Under the pieces are notes generated by a model that searched no databases, was not told the origin of the DNA, and saw only the letters and a program-made list of their open reading frames with translations. Below are positions 36,366-42,449 of a stretch of 64,000 bases of DNA, one piece after another (the first letter of the stretch is position 1; the number at the start of each line of letters is the position of its first letter). The stretch is from the NCBI GenBank assembly GCA_026018925.1, contig JAKSZU010000031.1, positions 12,632,648 through 12,696,647 of the forward strand. The letters run 5' to 3'. Origin of the DNA: Tupaia tana (Eukaryota > Chordata > Mammalia > Scandentia > Tupaiidae). A program made the translations under genes and the position numbers.

Positions 36366-37701
36366 AAAAGGAAGAAGAAAAAGAAAAAAAGGGAAGAAGA
36401 AAAAGAAAGAAAGACAGACCCAAAAAGAAGAGAGGAACAAAAAGGTAGAAAGAATGAAAAAGGGAGAAAGAAGGATAGAATACACTACACATTGTATTCC
36501 ATAGAAGTTGGACTGCCTGGAGAAATGTGGTTGAACTTTGGCTTTCCTACAAGGAGAATAAATTCTCAGAAGCACTTTTCTAGGGAGCTGGGTTACCATC
36601 GAACACCTCTGTGTGTACAACTTCAGCTCTGGTATCAATGTCGTGGCAGTATCTCCCTACAAATGCATTTTTGGGGTGGGGGTTCCATGCACTGTGCAAA
36701 ATCTAAGCACAACACCAAGAAGAAAGATGGAGTTGAAGAATGTGCTCTCTATGCCAAGATCTATCCCTGAACATTGTATGCCCACAAACCACCGGCTCCT
36801 CCTTATAACTGTCCTTAGACAAGATAAACAGGAAAGGCCATCACAGAAGCATCTGAATACAATCTTTTCATTCCTGAGCATCAATACACCTCACTTTTAA
36901 GTTTTGCTTGACTGCTTCATTTTCAGGAGTCACAATGTGAAAATGAACCCTTCCCCTCAAAAAGTAATTGCTGGTCAAATCCCACACTTTAGAGGCTCAT
37001 TATAACTTCTTAACTAGGACTCCCAAGGAACCAAAAACAAGCAAACAAAACAACCCATTCCTGGCATCTGAGAAAGACAGAACACTAGTTAATGTTGAAG
37101 TTCTAGGCATGAACACTTCTGATGATTATCATTTGCAAAAAATAACCATATATGAAAGGGTTTAAAGAAAAATTTTAAATAGATGATACCACCCTTTGGG
37201 CAAACCCAATCTTTGGTAAGCTCTCCCCAGGATGAAGTTATGTTTTCACTACAGTTCACAATATAAAAATAGCAAGAACTGGTTATTTTAAATATATATT
37301 TAAAAAAACTTACATTTCCCATCCACCCAGAGGTGCATAAACCATCCCATAAACTAAGGCACTTTTTAAATGCATGAGACACACTGGTCAGAGGCAGAGA
37401 ACACAGTTACTATCTAAATGCTTTTAGTTCGCATCCTGCTTTTCTGGATCTAATTTCCAGACCCCAAATTGGCACCTGTTCCCTCTCCCTCCCTCCGAGC
37501 CATCTCTCTCTATCTCCTTTTTAATCCCTCCTGACACATGAAAACCATTTACTTCTCTTTACTGAGAAAAGAGATTTCAAAAGCCAAGAGAGAGAAATCC
37601 ACAGCCACACAGCTTGCCCTGAAAGCCCAGCGCTTCTTACCTGGAGTGTGCACCAGAAAACACAGGAGCAAATACCGAGAGAGTCTCCTCCAGGGCTTCA
37701 T
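578..37701 (-). CDS. XG: XG glycoprotein gene, partial, with a tandemly amplified mini-exon array
   Basis: XG encodes the Xg blood-group sialoglycoprotein, a CD99 relative with a signal peptide, a Pro/Gly/Asn-rich ectodomain and one transmembrane helix. Seen here on the minus strand are a signal-peptide exon (37641-37701), 14 mini-exons (32752 down to 1747) and a weak candidate juxtamembrane exon (578-619). All are phase 1, as in CD99. The mini-exons follow a pattern near G-V-N-P-N-x-W-Y-x-L-Q-C-x-x-P-G-P-x-G. The last copy (GGNLDQRNIPQVARPSNSG) is closest to the human XG exon with GGNIYPRPKPRPQPQPGNSG. An exon equivalent to human exon 2 (the DFDLADAL motif) was not found, and the transmembrane exons must lie left of the window. 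Position downstream of CD99 supports XG. A CD99-like paralogue other than XG remains possible. Whether all copies are spliced into mRNA is unknown. Confidence 0.72.
1747..1803 (-). CDS. XG: XG array exon copy 14 (last in transcript order, cysteine-less)
   Basis: This 57-nt exon has acceptor cccacag and donor gtagg. It encodes GGNLDQRNIPQVARPSNSG, the copy most like the human XG segment with GGNIYPRPKPRPQPQPGNSG, sharing GGN, Arg and the NSG end. This is the best link between the array and XG. Confidence 0.68.
4306..4362 (-). CDS. XG: XG array exon copy 13
   Basis: This 57-nt exon has acceptor cctgcag and donor gtgag. It encodes VVNQNHLYPLQCAHPGPSA. LYPxQCxHPGP pairs it with copy 6. Confidence 0.68.
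5723..5779 (-). CDS. XG: XG array exon copy 12
   Basis: This 57-nt exon has acceptor cccacag and donor gtaag. It encodes EVYPNMWYRLLCTHPVPVG, and the first base A turns the split codon into Glu. It lies only about 0.6 kb from copy 11 because the intervening repeats were deleted at about 6070. Confidence 0.68.
6316..6378 (-). CDS. XG: XG array exon copy 11 (63 nt)
   Basis: This exon has acceptor cccacag and donor gtaag and is 63 nt long, two codons longer than most. It begins GITPHQWSSHHC, followed by RPPLPTPTG. WSS pairs it with copy 4. The insertion keeps the reading frame. Confidence 0.66.
6815..7160 (+). mobile_element. L1 ORF2 fragment inserted in a SINE
   Basis: The segment with aaggttgccaagcacaaggt, then acaatcagtatctcctc, and caataaatgaagagatgg resembles the 3' part of L1 ORF2 (thumb/Cys-rich encoding region). 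It splits a minus-strand SINE, and aaatcaccc occurs on both sides (about 6803 and about 7166), a likely target-site duplication. It is too decayed to give a reading frame. Confidence 0.55.
8078..8134 (-). CDS. XG: XG array exon copy 10
   Basis: This 57-nt exon has acceptor cctacag and donor gtaag, with final exonic base A rather than G (codon AGT, Ser). It encodes GVESSLWYTLICVHPGPDG. SINEs inserted at 8285-8563 and 8570-8712 lengthen its unit. Confidence 0.68.
10217..10270 (-). CDS. XG: XG array exon copy 9 (54 nt)
   Basis: This exon has acceptor cccgcag and donor gtaag and is 54 nt long, one codon shorter than most. It encodes GVNLNPWYELQCRPPGPE and keeps phase 1 despite the deletion. Its unit is fused to the next at about 10400, so spacing to copy 8 is only about 0.7 kb. 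Confidence 0.68.
10915..10971 (-). CDS. XG: XG array exon copy 8
   Basis: This 57-nt exon has acceptor cccacag and donor gtaag. It encodes GANPNPWYALKCGRPAPSG. CGRP pairs it with copy 1. It opens the second superblock, just below the internal copy of the unique segment. Confidence 0.7.
11640..15598. repeat. Segmental duplication copy A (internal)
   Basis: Non-array sequence is shared with 33.5-37.4 kb. Matching parts are 11640-12610 (tcagcaggtggaaagcagcctcagg, the cccgccctctctgaaaggctcttgc block, ctctccccaccggaatcagggcac) and 14395-15598 (tacactacacattg through gaacacagttactac). The middle (12615-14390) differs, holding SINEs here. The duplication includes the adjacent exon-bearing unit (copy 8 here, copy 1 in the other). 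No gene is recognised in it, and the 14.4-14.9 kb block is conserved between copies but of unknown origin. Confidence 0.8.
15625..15681 (-). CDS. XG: XG array exon copy 7 (cysteine-less type)
   Basis: This 57-nt exon has acceptor atccacag and donor gtaag. It encodes GVNLAQQNQVTSIQPGYNV, without the Trp, Tyr and Cys of the other copies. It resembles copy 14 (GxNLxQxN), which holds the same last place in the other superblock. Confidence 0.65.
16590..16815 (+). mobile_element. L1 3'UTR fragment
   Basis: The text catcacaggatggacagttgg, gtttacctttggctacc and gggtacatacctaagag follows the order of mammalian L1M 3'UTR (the widely conserved 'ttgatggacatttgggttg, ttggctattgtg, gggtatatacc' region). 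Similar pieces lie at 3256-3450 and, truncated, at 800-895. They are parts of the ancestral L1 that was duplicated with the array. Confidence 0.7.
17573..17629 (-). CDS. XG: XG array exon copy 6
   Basis: This 57-nt exon has acceptor cccatag and donor gtagg-like gtaag. It encodes GVIPNQLYPVQCVHPGPVV. Leu replaces Trp before Tyr, as in copy 13 only. The final codon is GTA G, still open. Confidence 0.68.
   Translation of the reverse strand, partial: ASSRISCIQSNVYTLGPL
19224..19280 (-). CDS. XG: XG array exon copy 5
   Basis: This 57-nt exon has acceptor cctacag and donor gtaag. It encodes GVAPNRWYPLKCSLPISAG, with the Trp, Tyr and Cys framework intact. Confidence 0.7.
21268..21324 (-). CDS. XG: XG array exon copy 4
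   Basis: This 57-nt exon has acceptor cccatag and donor gtaag. It encodes GVYQNRWSSYQCTKPVPTG. WSS and the PTG end recur only in copy 11. Confidence 0.7.
22693..22749 (-). CDS. XG: XG array exon copy 3
   Basis: This 57-nt exon has acceptor cccacag and donor gtaag. It encodes GVNLNPWYPLVCMLPAASG. The intron just upstream on the minus strand was later split by a SINE (22797-23050) and then by the class I provirus (23262-29892), so any transcript must splice across about 8.5 kb to reach this exon from copy 2. Confidence 0.7.
22797..23050 (+). mobile_element. tRNA-SINE in the intron of array copy 3
   Basis: This is a full-length element from ggaccagcagttagtgtaacgg to aacctctcaaaaaataaat. It is flanked by the direct repeat ttaaaggagaaatattc, present before 22795 and again after about 23065, which I read as its target-site duplication. 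It is private to this unit. Confidence 0.88.
23262..23661 (+). mobile_element. 5' LTR of class I ERV
   Basis: The LTR is 400 bp, starting TGATATGG and ending CCACA. It contains a cataaaag TATA-like box at about 23521 and aataag in place of a poly(A) signal at about 23594. It is alignable with 29249-29892 once the SINE there is removed, with many substitutions and small gaps, so the insertion is old. Confidence 0.88.
23665..23682 (+). other. Retroviral primer-binding site, tRNA-Gly type
   Basis: Just after the 5' LTR, tcatGCATTGGCCGGGAA matches the complement of the 3' end of tRNA-Gly(GCC) except in the first three to four bases. This suggests a glycine-tRNA-primed class I element. Confidence 0.65.
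24100..25200 (+). pseudogene. ERV leader with a class II-like Gag fragment and a purine tract
   Basis: Between the class I leader and its gag start lies material unlike a gammaretrovirus. At 24402-24521 the frame CDAFIDRLQTSLQRQVENVA continues with VAEALLKQLAFKK, resembling the C-terminal end of betaretrovirus-type capsid. AT-rich sequence follows, and at 25185-25199 aaaaagggggagctgg resembles a retroviral polypurine tract. It could be a nested or recombined class II relic. All of it is non-functional. Confidence 0.4.
25409..26942 (+). pseudogene. Class I ERV gag remnant
   Basis: A matrix start is recognisable at 25409-25642 (MGKPQSKSS start, then LTDFKKGFSGDY and LCEIEWPLFKVRWP), ended by a stop. 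A proline-rich middle follows, then a capsid portion near 26190-26350 (LMQSILQTHQPIWDDCRQLL). The nucleocapsid zinc knuckle at about 26787-26830 reads CAYGKEDGHWKDEC, so the second Cys of the CCHC motif is Gly. Several stops and frame changes break it. The upstream frame runs in from a TTG and is not the start. Confidence 0.82.
26954..27448 (+). pseudogene. Class I ERV protease remnant
   Basis: The frame contains the retroviral aspartic protease signature LVDTGAEHCIV at about 27018-27050 and the later PISLLGRDVLTEL segment at about 27205-27245, in the correct order and spacing. It follows the gag zinc knuckle region directly. It is disrupted by the loss of neighbouring pol sequence. Confidence 0.82.
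27629..28057 (+). pseudogene. Class I ERV RT connection/RNase H remnant
   Basis: The frame holds FLRAARFSEIWIPGW, then ARPLYELLKG and FEWGPLQEQAVQDL. These are typical of the thumb/connection part of gammaretroviral RT. The palm domain with its active site is absent: only about 180 nt separate this from the protease. It runs out before a complete RNase H. Confidence 0.78.
28060..28563 (+). pseudogene. Class I ERV integrase remnant
   Basis: The frame includes SDLKSALAKLCQDTG, LLRLQCTPQRQGHSPYEILFG and later EPGDLMWIKNWGKKSLQPTW, the last third of gammaretroviral integrase. Stops interrupt it at about 28380 and beyond. The N-terminal zinc-binding domain and most of the catalytic core are missing. 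Confidence 0.78.
28564..29022 (+). repeat. 153-bp tandem triplication inside the ERV
   Basis: Three near-identical 153-bp units begin gtgagctgcagcaccasagg at 28564, 28717 and 28870, starting right at the integrase C-terminal remnant. The period is a multiple of three, but each unit has in-frame TGA codons. The copies are much closer to one another than the LTRs are, so the triplication is younger than the insertion. Confidence 0.9.
29237..29248 (+). other. Retroviral polypurine tract
   Basis: The tract agagcgggggaa lies directly before the 3' LTR start TGATGTGG, the normal place for the plus-strand primer. Confidence 0.7.
29249..29892 (+). mobile_element. 3' LTR of class I ERV, split by a SINE
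   Basis: It starts TGATGTGGAGC and ends CCAACA. It matches the 5' LTR up to about 29504 and again from about 29758 (agactgtgtccaactctcagc). A plus-strand tRNA-SINE at about 29505-29757 interrupts it, with loss of the short segment holding the TATA-like box. AATAAA at 29825-29830 is intact here, unlike the 5' LTR. Confidence 0.88.
29505..29757 (+). mobile_element. tRNA-derived SINE inside the 3' LTR
   Basis: The head gcgtaatggctatgtcgctgg, B box ggttcgagtcccgg, body with ggagaatggaggagaaggg, CT-rich segment and A-rich tail are complete apart from the first bases. It must be younger than the provirus. Confidence 0.88.
31289..31345 (-). CDS. XG: XG array exon copy 2
   Basis: This 57-nt exon has acceptor cccacag and donor gtaag. 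It encodes GVNPNQRYTLQCVPPGPGG, close to the family consensus, with Arg in place of the usual Trp. It shares CxPPGP with copy 9. Confidence 0.7.
32696..32752 (-). CDS. XG: XG array exon copy 1 (first in transcript order)
   Basis: This 57-nt exon has acceptor atccacag and donor gtaag, phase 1 to phase 1. It encodes GVAPNPWNTFQCGRPGPGG. The CGRP motif is shared only with copy 8, its partner in the second superblock. Confidence 0.7.
34731..35165 (+). mobile_element. Two tRNA-SINEs in XG intron 1
   Basis: A short-type element (about 34731-34908: head, CT stretch, TAAA tail) is followed at once by a full-type element (about 34909-35165). Stretch 35170-36235 after them holds no recognisable element apart from the small open frame noted as a finding. 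Confidence 0.82.
36240..36480. repeat. GA-rich (AAAG/GAAAG)n tract
   Basis: About 240 bp of almost pure purine. In the other copy of the segmental duplication the same place (about 14365-14398) holds only a short SINE tail with a few aag units, so the tract grew from a SINE A-tail after the duplication. Confidence 0.85.
37641..37701 (-). CDS. XG: XG exon 1: start codon and signal peptide
   Basis: The ATG at 37699-37701 opens 61 nt encoding M-K-P-W-R-R-L-S-R-Y-L-L-L-C-F-L-V-H-T-P and one base of a Gly codon, then the donor gtaagaag. This has the form of a signal peptide: basic N-region, hydrophobic core, small residues at the end. The LCFLVHTPG end parallels LCFLMHARG of human XG. The phase-1 donor matches every acceptor of the downstream array. 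The upstream 5'UTR (from about 37702) has an in-frame context with no earlier ATG close by. Confidence 0.8.
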
Positions 37702-38504
37702 TGTTCACTTCAGGACAGTGAAACAATCAGTGAACACCCCAGCCAACAGGGTTGTGAGATGCAGGCACCCGCCCTCGGCTTGTTGACTTCCTGTGCCCAG
37801 CTTCAGGGGAACAGATATGATGTCTTTAAGCGGAAAATATGAAATCAACTCTCATCGCTTTGCCAAAAGCAAATGGCTTGGGAGTTCAGATTCCAAACCC
37901 TACTGCCAGGAACTTGCGGATGAGTGCACGCCTGCTCCAGGGCTGCCTTGAGCTATCCCAGCCAATGCACACCCCCGAGGAGGACAGGAGGAAGAGGAAA
38001 CCGGGGTGGTTAGCAAACACCAGTGAGTCTGGACTGTGGCGGGAGGCTGGCACACCTGCTGGGTAACTGCTCCGTGGGCCCCCCTCTCCACCCCCCCCCC
38101 CCCGCAGGTTCAAAGGCACCAGCTGGGAACCAGGGAAGACACTGCCCACCAGGGTCCTTCCCGAGAGCTGTCTGTAGGTGACATGGCTCAGTGACAGCTA
38201 ACGAGGAGCGAATATAAAGATAACTACATGGACCTCAGGGGCAGCCTTTGCTTTGGTAACTAACCAACTCCATTGGCTTCGAAGGGGTCACTCTCGGTCC
38301 TCAGGTCTCAGCTGTTATCGGGAGTAGAACCAGGGAAGGGTATAGGAGGGACGTGGGTGATAACTGGCCTCTCTTTTTTCACCTCTGCCCCATTAGAGCT
38401 GGTGGGTGTTCTGCTTTCATACACCCCAGGATTTCCACCTTCCCAAGTATGACAGCTTAGATAAGTTCATACATTCAAAAAACTTGGAAATCCTTGCATA
38501 GCAT

Positions 38505-38672
38505 TTTTTTTTAATTTTTAAAATTTGCCATAAGGCATGTGCACTCACCAGAGACAGATGAGGACAGAGACAGGGAAAGTGGGAAAACAAGCCTCCGGGT
38601 CTGGGATTTGAACAGTGGTCAGCTATGTGGGGTGCCCAGCAATGTAACCACTACACCACCTGCCAGCTCCCA
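38505..38672 (-). mobile_element. Short-type tRNA-SINE upstream of XG
   Basis: The A/T tail, CT complement (gagacagatgaggacagag) and B-box complement are followed by the head ending ccacctgccagc. Around it, 37702-38500 and 38680-39120 are unique non-coding sequence, probably XG promoter and upstream region. I see no further exon there. Confidence 0.78.
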
Positions 38673-39009
38673 CCATTAATTTTGTAGAGCTGCATTCACT
38701 TGCCGGAGAGAGTCAGAAAGAGAGAGGGGGAAAGTGAGACAGCAGGGGTGGTCCCCCTCTTTCCAATGGGAAATGCATCCTATGTCCAGGGGACCCTACA
38801 TACTTTATGTTTCTGTAATCTGATCACCAACCTGGTTGCTAAGTGACCAGTAGACCCACAGTGTTTACCACGAGGATCTGCAGGAAAGGAAAAGGGATGA
38901 TTGACGTCCAGAAAGGACAGTGAGGTTTTTTTATTGTGCTACCGAGAATAGTGCGCAGTTTGGGACTTATGAATAGTCTGTTTCCAGAAGTTTCCATTTG
39001 ATATTTTCC

Positions 39010-39075
39010 GAGATGTGGTTGACCACAAATAAACGGACAGTGTGGAGCGTGAAATCACAGATAAGCAGATAAGGG
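39010..39075. promoter_or_regulatory. RUNX/GATA motif cluster upstream of XG
   Basis: The back-to-back TGTGGT and ACCACA (39014-39027, RUNX-type) are followed by two AGATAAG sites (39059-39065 and 39067-39073). They lie about 1.35 kb upstream of the XG start codon in unique sequence. Human XG is expressed in red cells under GATA1 control, which makes the cluster plausible, but single motifs of this kind are common by chance. Confidence 0.3.
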
Positions 39076-39125
39076 GAGGACTCCTGTGCCGAGAATAGTG
39101 TGAATCACAGAGCAAGCATTCGGGG

Positions 39126-40720
39126 GGCTAGCCAACGGTGTAGTGGTTAAGGCGTTGAACTCCCGCATGGTCAACTGCGATTCGAATGCCAGACCTGGCA
39201 GCTTGAAACTCACGCCAGGTAGGTGAGTGAGTGTGCACCCAACATCCCGAGGGGAGAATGGAGGAGAAGAAATGGCGGCGTGGCCATCTCCCCGGGCAGT
39301 GATTTCTCACTTTCTCTCACTCTGTGTCTCTGGCAAGCACAGGTGCCCTATGGCGCCAATCTCTCGAAAACCAACCAACCAACCCACCCATGAATCCATC
39401 CCTGGGGACGCTCCTTGATAGATCTGGTGAGGTTTCAGGAGACAGTAAGCGACGGGATTACCATTCCAGTCAAAGGTTTCTCTGTGTTAGAGCCAGCAGG
39501 TGGCATGGTGGTGAAGGCACTGGACTCCCACATGGCAGGCTGCAGTTTGAGTCCCAGACCTGATGGCTTGCGTTCGCACTTTTTATTTCTCTCTCTGTTT
39601 CTGTCTCTCTCTGGTGAGTGCACATGCCCTACAGCAAACTTAATAATGATAATAATGATAATAAATTAAATAAATAAAATTGTAAGGCTTTAAAAAGAGA
39701 AAAAAGGCTTCTTTCTTCAACCTGCCTGTCCTGCTGTTGTCTGGCTTAAAGTAAGCACTCAAAGGACCAGAAAATGGAGTCATGGTTACGTCGCTGGACT
39801 CTCATGTAGTTGACCATGGTTCGAGTCCCGGACCTGGCGACTTAAAACTCATGCACAGCACGTGTGCGTGCGTGCCCAAGATTCCGGAAGGAGAATGGAG
39901 GAGAAGGGATTGCGGCGTCGCCATACCCCTGGGGGGTGATTTCTCGCTTTCTGTCTCTCTTTCTCTCTCTGTCTGTCTCTCCAGCACACACGTCTATAGC
40001 AAACATCTCTTTAAAAAAAAATATACACTCAAAATCATTTGTCAAGGTACAGAGAAAGGAAATGACATGAAAGTGGCTGGGAAAAGAACCAAGATGATTT
40101 CCGACCTCCCGTGTCCATGCCCAGGTGAGCTGGGCTGCTTTAGAGTGAGAGAATGTCCACAGCCTTGAATAACAAGAGGGTCCGGGTCTACACTGAACCT
40201 CCGTGTCTTCGTGAAGGATCGGAGTTCCTGCCTGCGTGAGTGACTTGGTGACCATCTACTTTACGTAAAGCACAGCGCCCCCTTCAGGAAACGCGTGACT
40301 GGGGTTGCGGGGTGGCCTGAGTCTGCTCACAGATAGATGTTGAAGTGCGAACCCAGGACCTACTGGAACTCAGGACATGACAGGATCAGTGTAGATGTCA
40401 TAAATTAGAAGGAGGCCATATTGGATTAGGGAAGGTCCTATATCCAGTGACAAATGACTTTACGCGTGACAGCAGAGATGGGGCCGGCTAGGTGGCATGG
40501 TGATTCAGACACTGGATTCCCACATCATTGACTACAGTTCAAGTCCCAGACCTAGGAGTTTGAAAACCATGCCAGGTGTGGGTGCATGCATGGTTTTCAA
40601 AGAGGAGAAGGAACTTCAGCGTGGCTATTCCCCTTGGGAGGGGATTTCTCGATTTCTGTTTCGGTGTCTCTCTCTAGTGGGCACACAAATCCTATGGCAG
40701 AAACTACAGTACAAAAGAGA
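39126..40720 (+). mobile_element. tRNA-SINE cluster, XG-CD99 intergenic region
   Basis: Plus elements lie at about 39126-39372, 39491-39688 (short type, with a TAATGA tail), 39764-40022 and 40481-40720. The stretch 40030-40480 between them is unique, non-coding and unremarkable. Confidence 0.83.
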
Positions 40721-40966
40721 GAGAGACAGAAGAGGAGACACAGACACAGAGGAGAACTCATGTGAAGATGGAGGCAAGAAAGCACACGTCTCTAGAAAAA
40801 ATCTCCCTGAAACAAGCACACACATTGATCATTCAATCCTTCAGAGCACGCCTACTTCCATGTGGGGAGCTTTCAGGAAGTCGTAAGCAATGCGGTTACG
40901 AGTCAATTCCAGGAATCTAAGTTAAAGGCCATATCTGACACAGCCACAAGCCAACAGATGCCTGGA

Positions 40967-42112
40967 GCTCCCGGGAGCTGGGAAGGGAGGAAGGAGCCTC
41001 CCCTGGGGTCCCCAGGAGCCGGGAAAGGAAGGAGGAGCCTTCCCAGGAGACCAGGAGCTGCGAGAGGAGGAAGGAGCCTCCCCCGGGAGCTGGGAGAGGA
41101 GGAAGGAGCCTCCCCCGGGAGCTGGGAGAGGAGGAAGGAGCCTCCCCCGGGAGCTGGGAGAGGAAGAAGGAGCCTCCCCCGGGAGCTGGGAGAGGAGGAA
41201 GGAGCCTCCCCTGAGCCCTGGGAGCTGGGACAGGAGGAAGGAGCCTCCCCTGGGAGCTGGGAGAGGAGGAAGGAGCCTCCCCCGGGAGCTGGGAGAGGAG
41301 GAAGGAGCCTCCCCCGGGAGCTGCGAGAGGAGGAAGGAGCCTTCCCCGGGAGCTGGGAGAGGAGGAAGGAGCCTCCCCCGGGAGCTGGGAGAGGAGGAAG
41401 GAGCCTCCCCCGGGAGCTGGGAGAGGAGGAAGGAGCCTCCCCCGGGAGCTGGGAGAGGAGGAAGGAGCCTCCCCTGAGCCCTGGGAGCTGGGACAGGAGG
41501 AAGGAGCCTCCCCTGGGAGCTGGGAGAGGAGGAAGGAGCCTCCCCCGGGAGCTGGGAGAGGAGGAAGGAGCCTCCCCCGGGAGCTGGGAGAGGAGGAAGG
41601 AGCCTCCCCTAGGAGCTGGGAGCTGGGAGAGGAGGAAGGAGCCTCCCCCGGGAGCTGGGAGAGGAGGAAGGAGCCTCCCCCGGGAGCTGGGAGAGGAGGA
41701 AGGAGCCTCCCCCGGGAGCTGGGAGAGGAGGAAGGAGCCTCCCCCGGGAGCTGGGAGAGGAGGAAGGAGCCTCCCCCGGGAGCTGGGAGAGGAGGAAGGA
41801 GCCTCCCCCGGGAGCTGGGAGCTGGGAGAGGAGGAAGGAGCCTCCCCTGGGAGCTGGGAGCTGGGAGAGGAGGAAGGAGCCTCCCCTAGGAGCTGGGAGC
41901 TGGGAGAGGAGGAAGGAGCCTCCCCCGGGAGCTGGGAGAGGAGGAAGGAGCCTCCCCCGGGAGCTGGGAGAGGAGGAAGGAGCCTCCCCCGGGAGCTGGG
42001 AGAGGAGGAAGGAGCCTCCCCTAGGAGCTGGGAGCTGGGAGAGGAGGAAGGAGCCTCCCCTGGGAGCTGGGAGCTGGGAGAGGAGGAAGGAGCCTCCCCT
42101 GGGAACTCTGGA
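40967..42112 (+). repeat. 32-bp GC-rich minisatellite
   Basis: About 35 tandem copies of a 32-bp unit (gggagctgggagaggaggaa, then ggagcctccccc). Variants include an extra gggagct (gggagctgggagctggg), tgagccctgg insertions and C/T changes. The strand asymmetry (purine-rich first part, C-rich end) and subtelomere-like character are typical of pseudoautosomal minisatellites. Since 32 is not a multiple of three, the array cycles through all frames. Having no stop in any, it yields long meaningless open frames on both strands. Confidence 0.95.
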
Positions 42113-42449
42113 GGGAGCAGGGCCTTGCCTCACCTGGACCTCAGACTTCTGTGCTCCGGGACTGAGAAAGAATAAATTCCTGTCGTTTTGTAAGCCGTGG
42201 TTTGTGGTCATTTATTATAGCAGGGACCAGACACTAACACACCTTCCTTTCTCTGACACGGAAAAGTGACGCCAATAAGTGAAGTCCTTTTCCTTCTAGC
42301 ACAGCAATCAGCCTCCAATTAACAGGTACGGTCCCCGTCAGGAGAGACACGACGCGTCACGCTGTACGATCACACGCAGACCTTTTTCCAAATTGTCTGT
42401 TTTTTCCCTGCAGAGAGGATTTGGAGTAGAACAAAAAGTGTATCTTTAG

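Larger units (their letters stand above)
33500..37420. repeat. Segmental duplication copy B (next to XG exon 1)
   Basis: This is the counterpart of 11.64-15.6 kb, with matches at 33500-34440 and 36480-37420. It lies between XG exon 1 and array copy 1, so it is intron sequence and probably the ancestral copy. The middle part contains SINEs (34731-35165), a unique stretch at 35.2-36.2 kb and a GA-rich tract at 36240-36480. A human-type XG exon 2 should lie in this interval but was not found. Confidence 0.8.

Noticed and set aside
40862..42175. 437-residue open frame (Arg/Glu/Gly/Pro repeats)
   Set aside because: It is the translation of a 32-bp minisatellite that happens to lack stops in every frame. 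There is no domain, and the opposite strand is also open.
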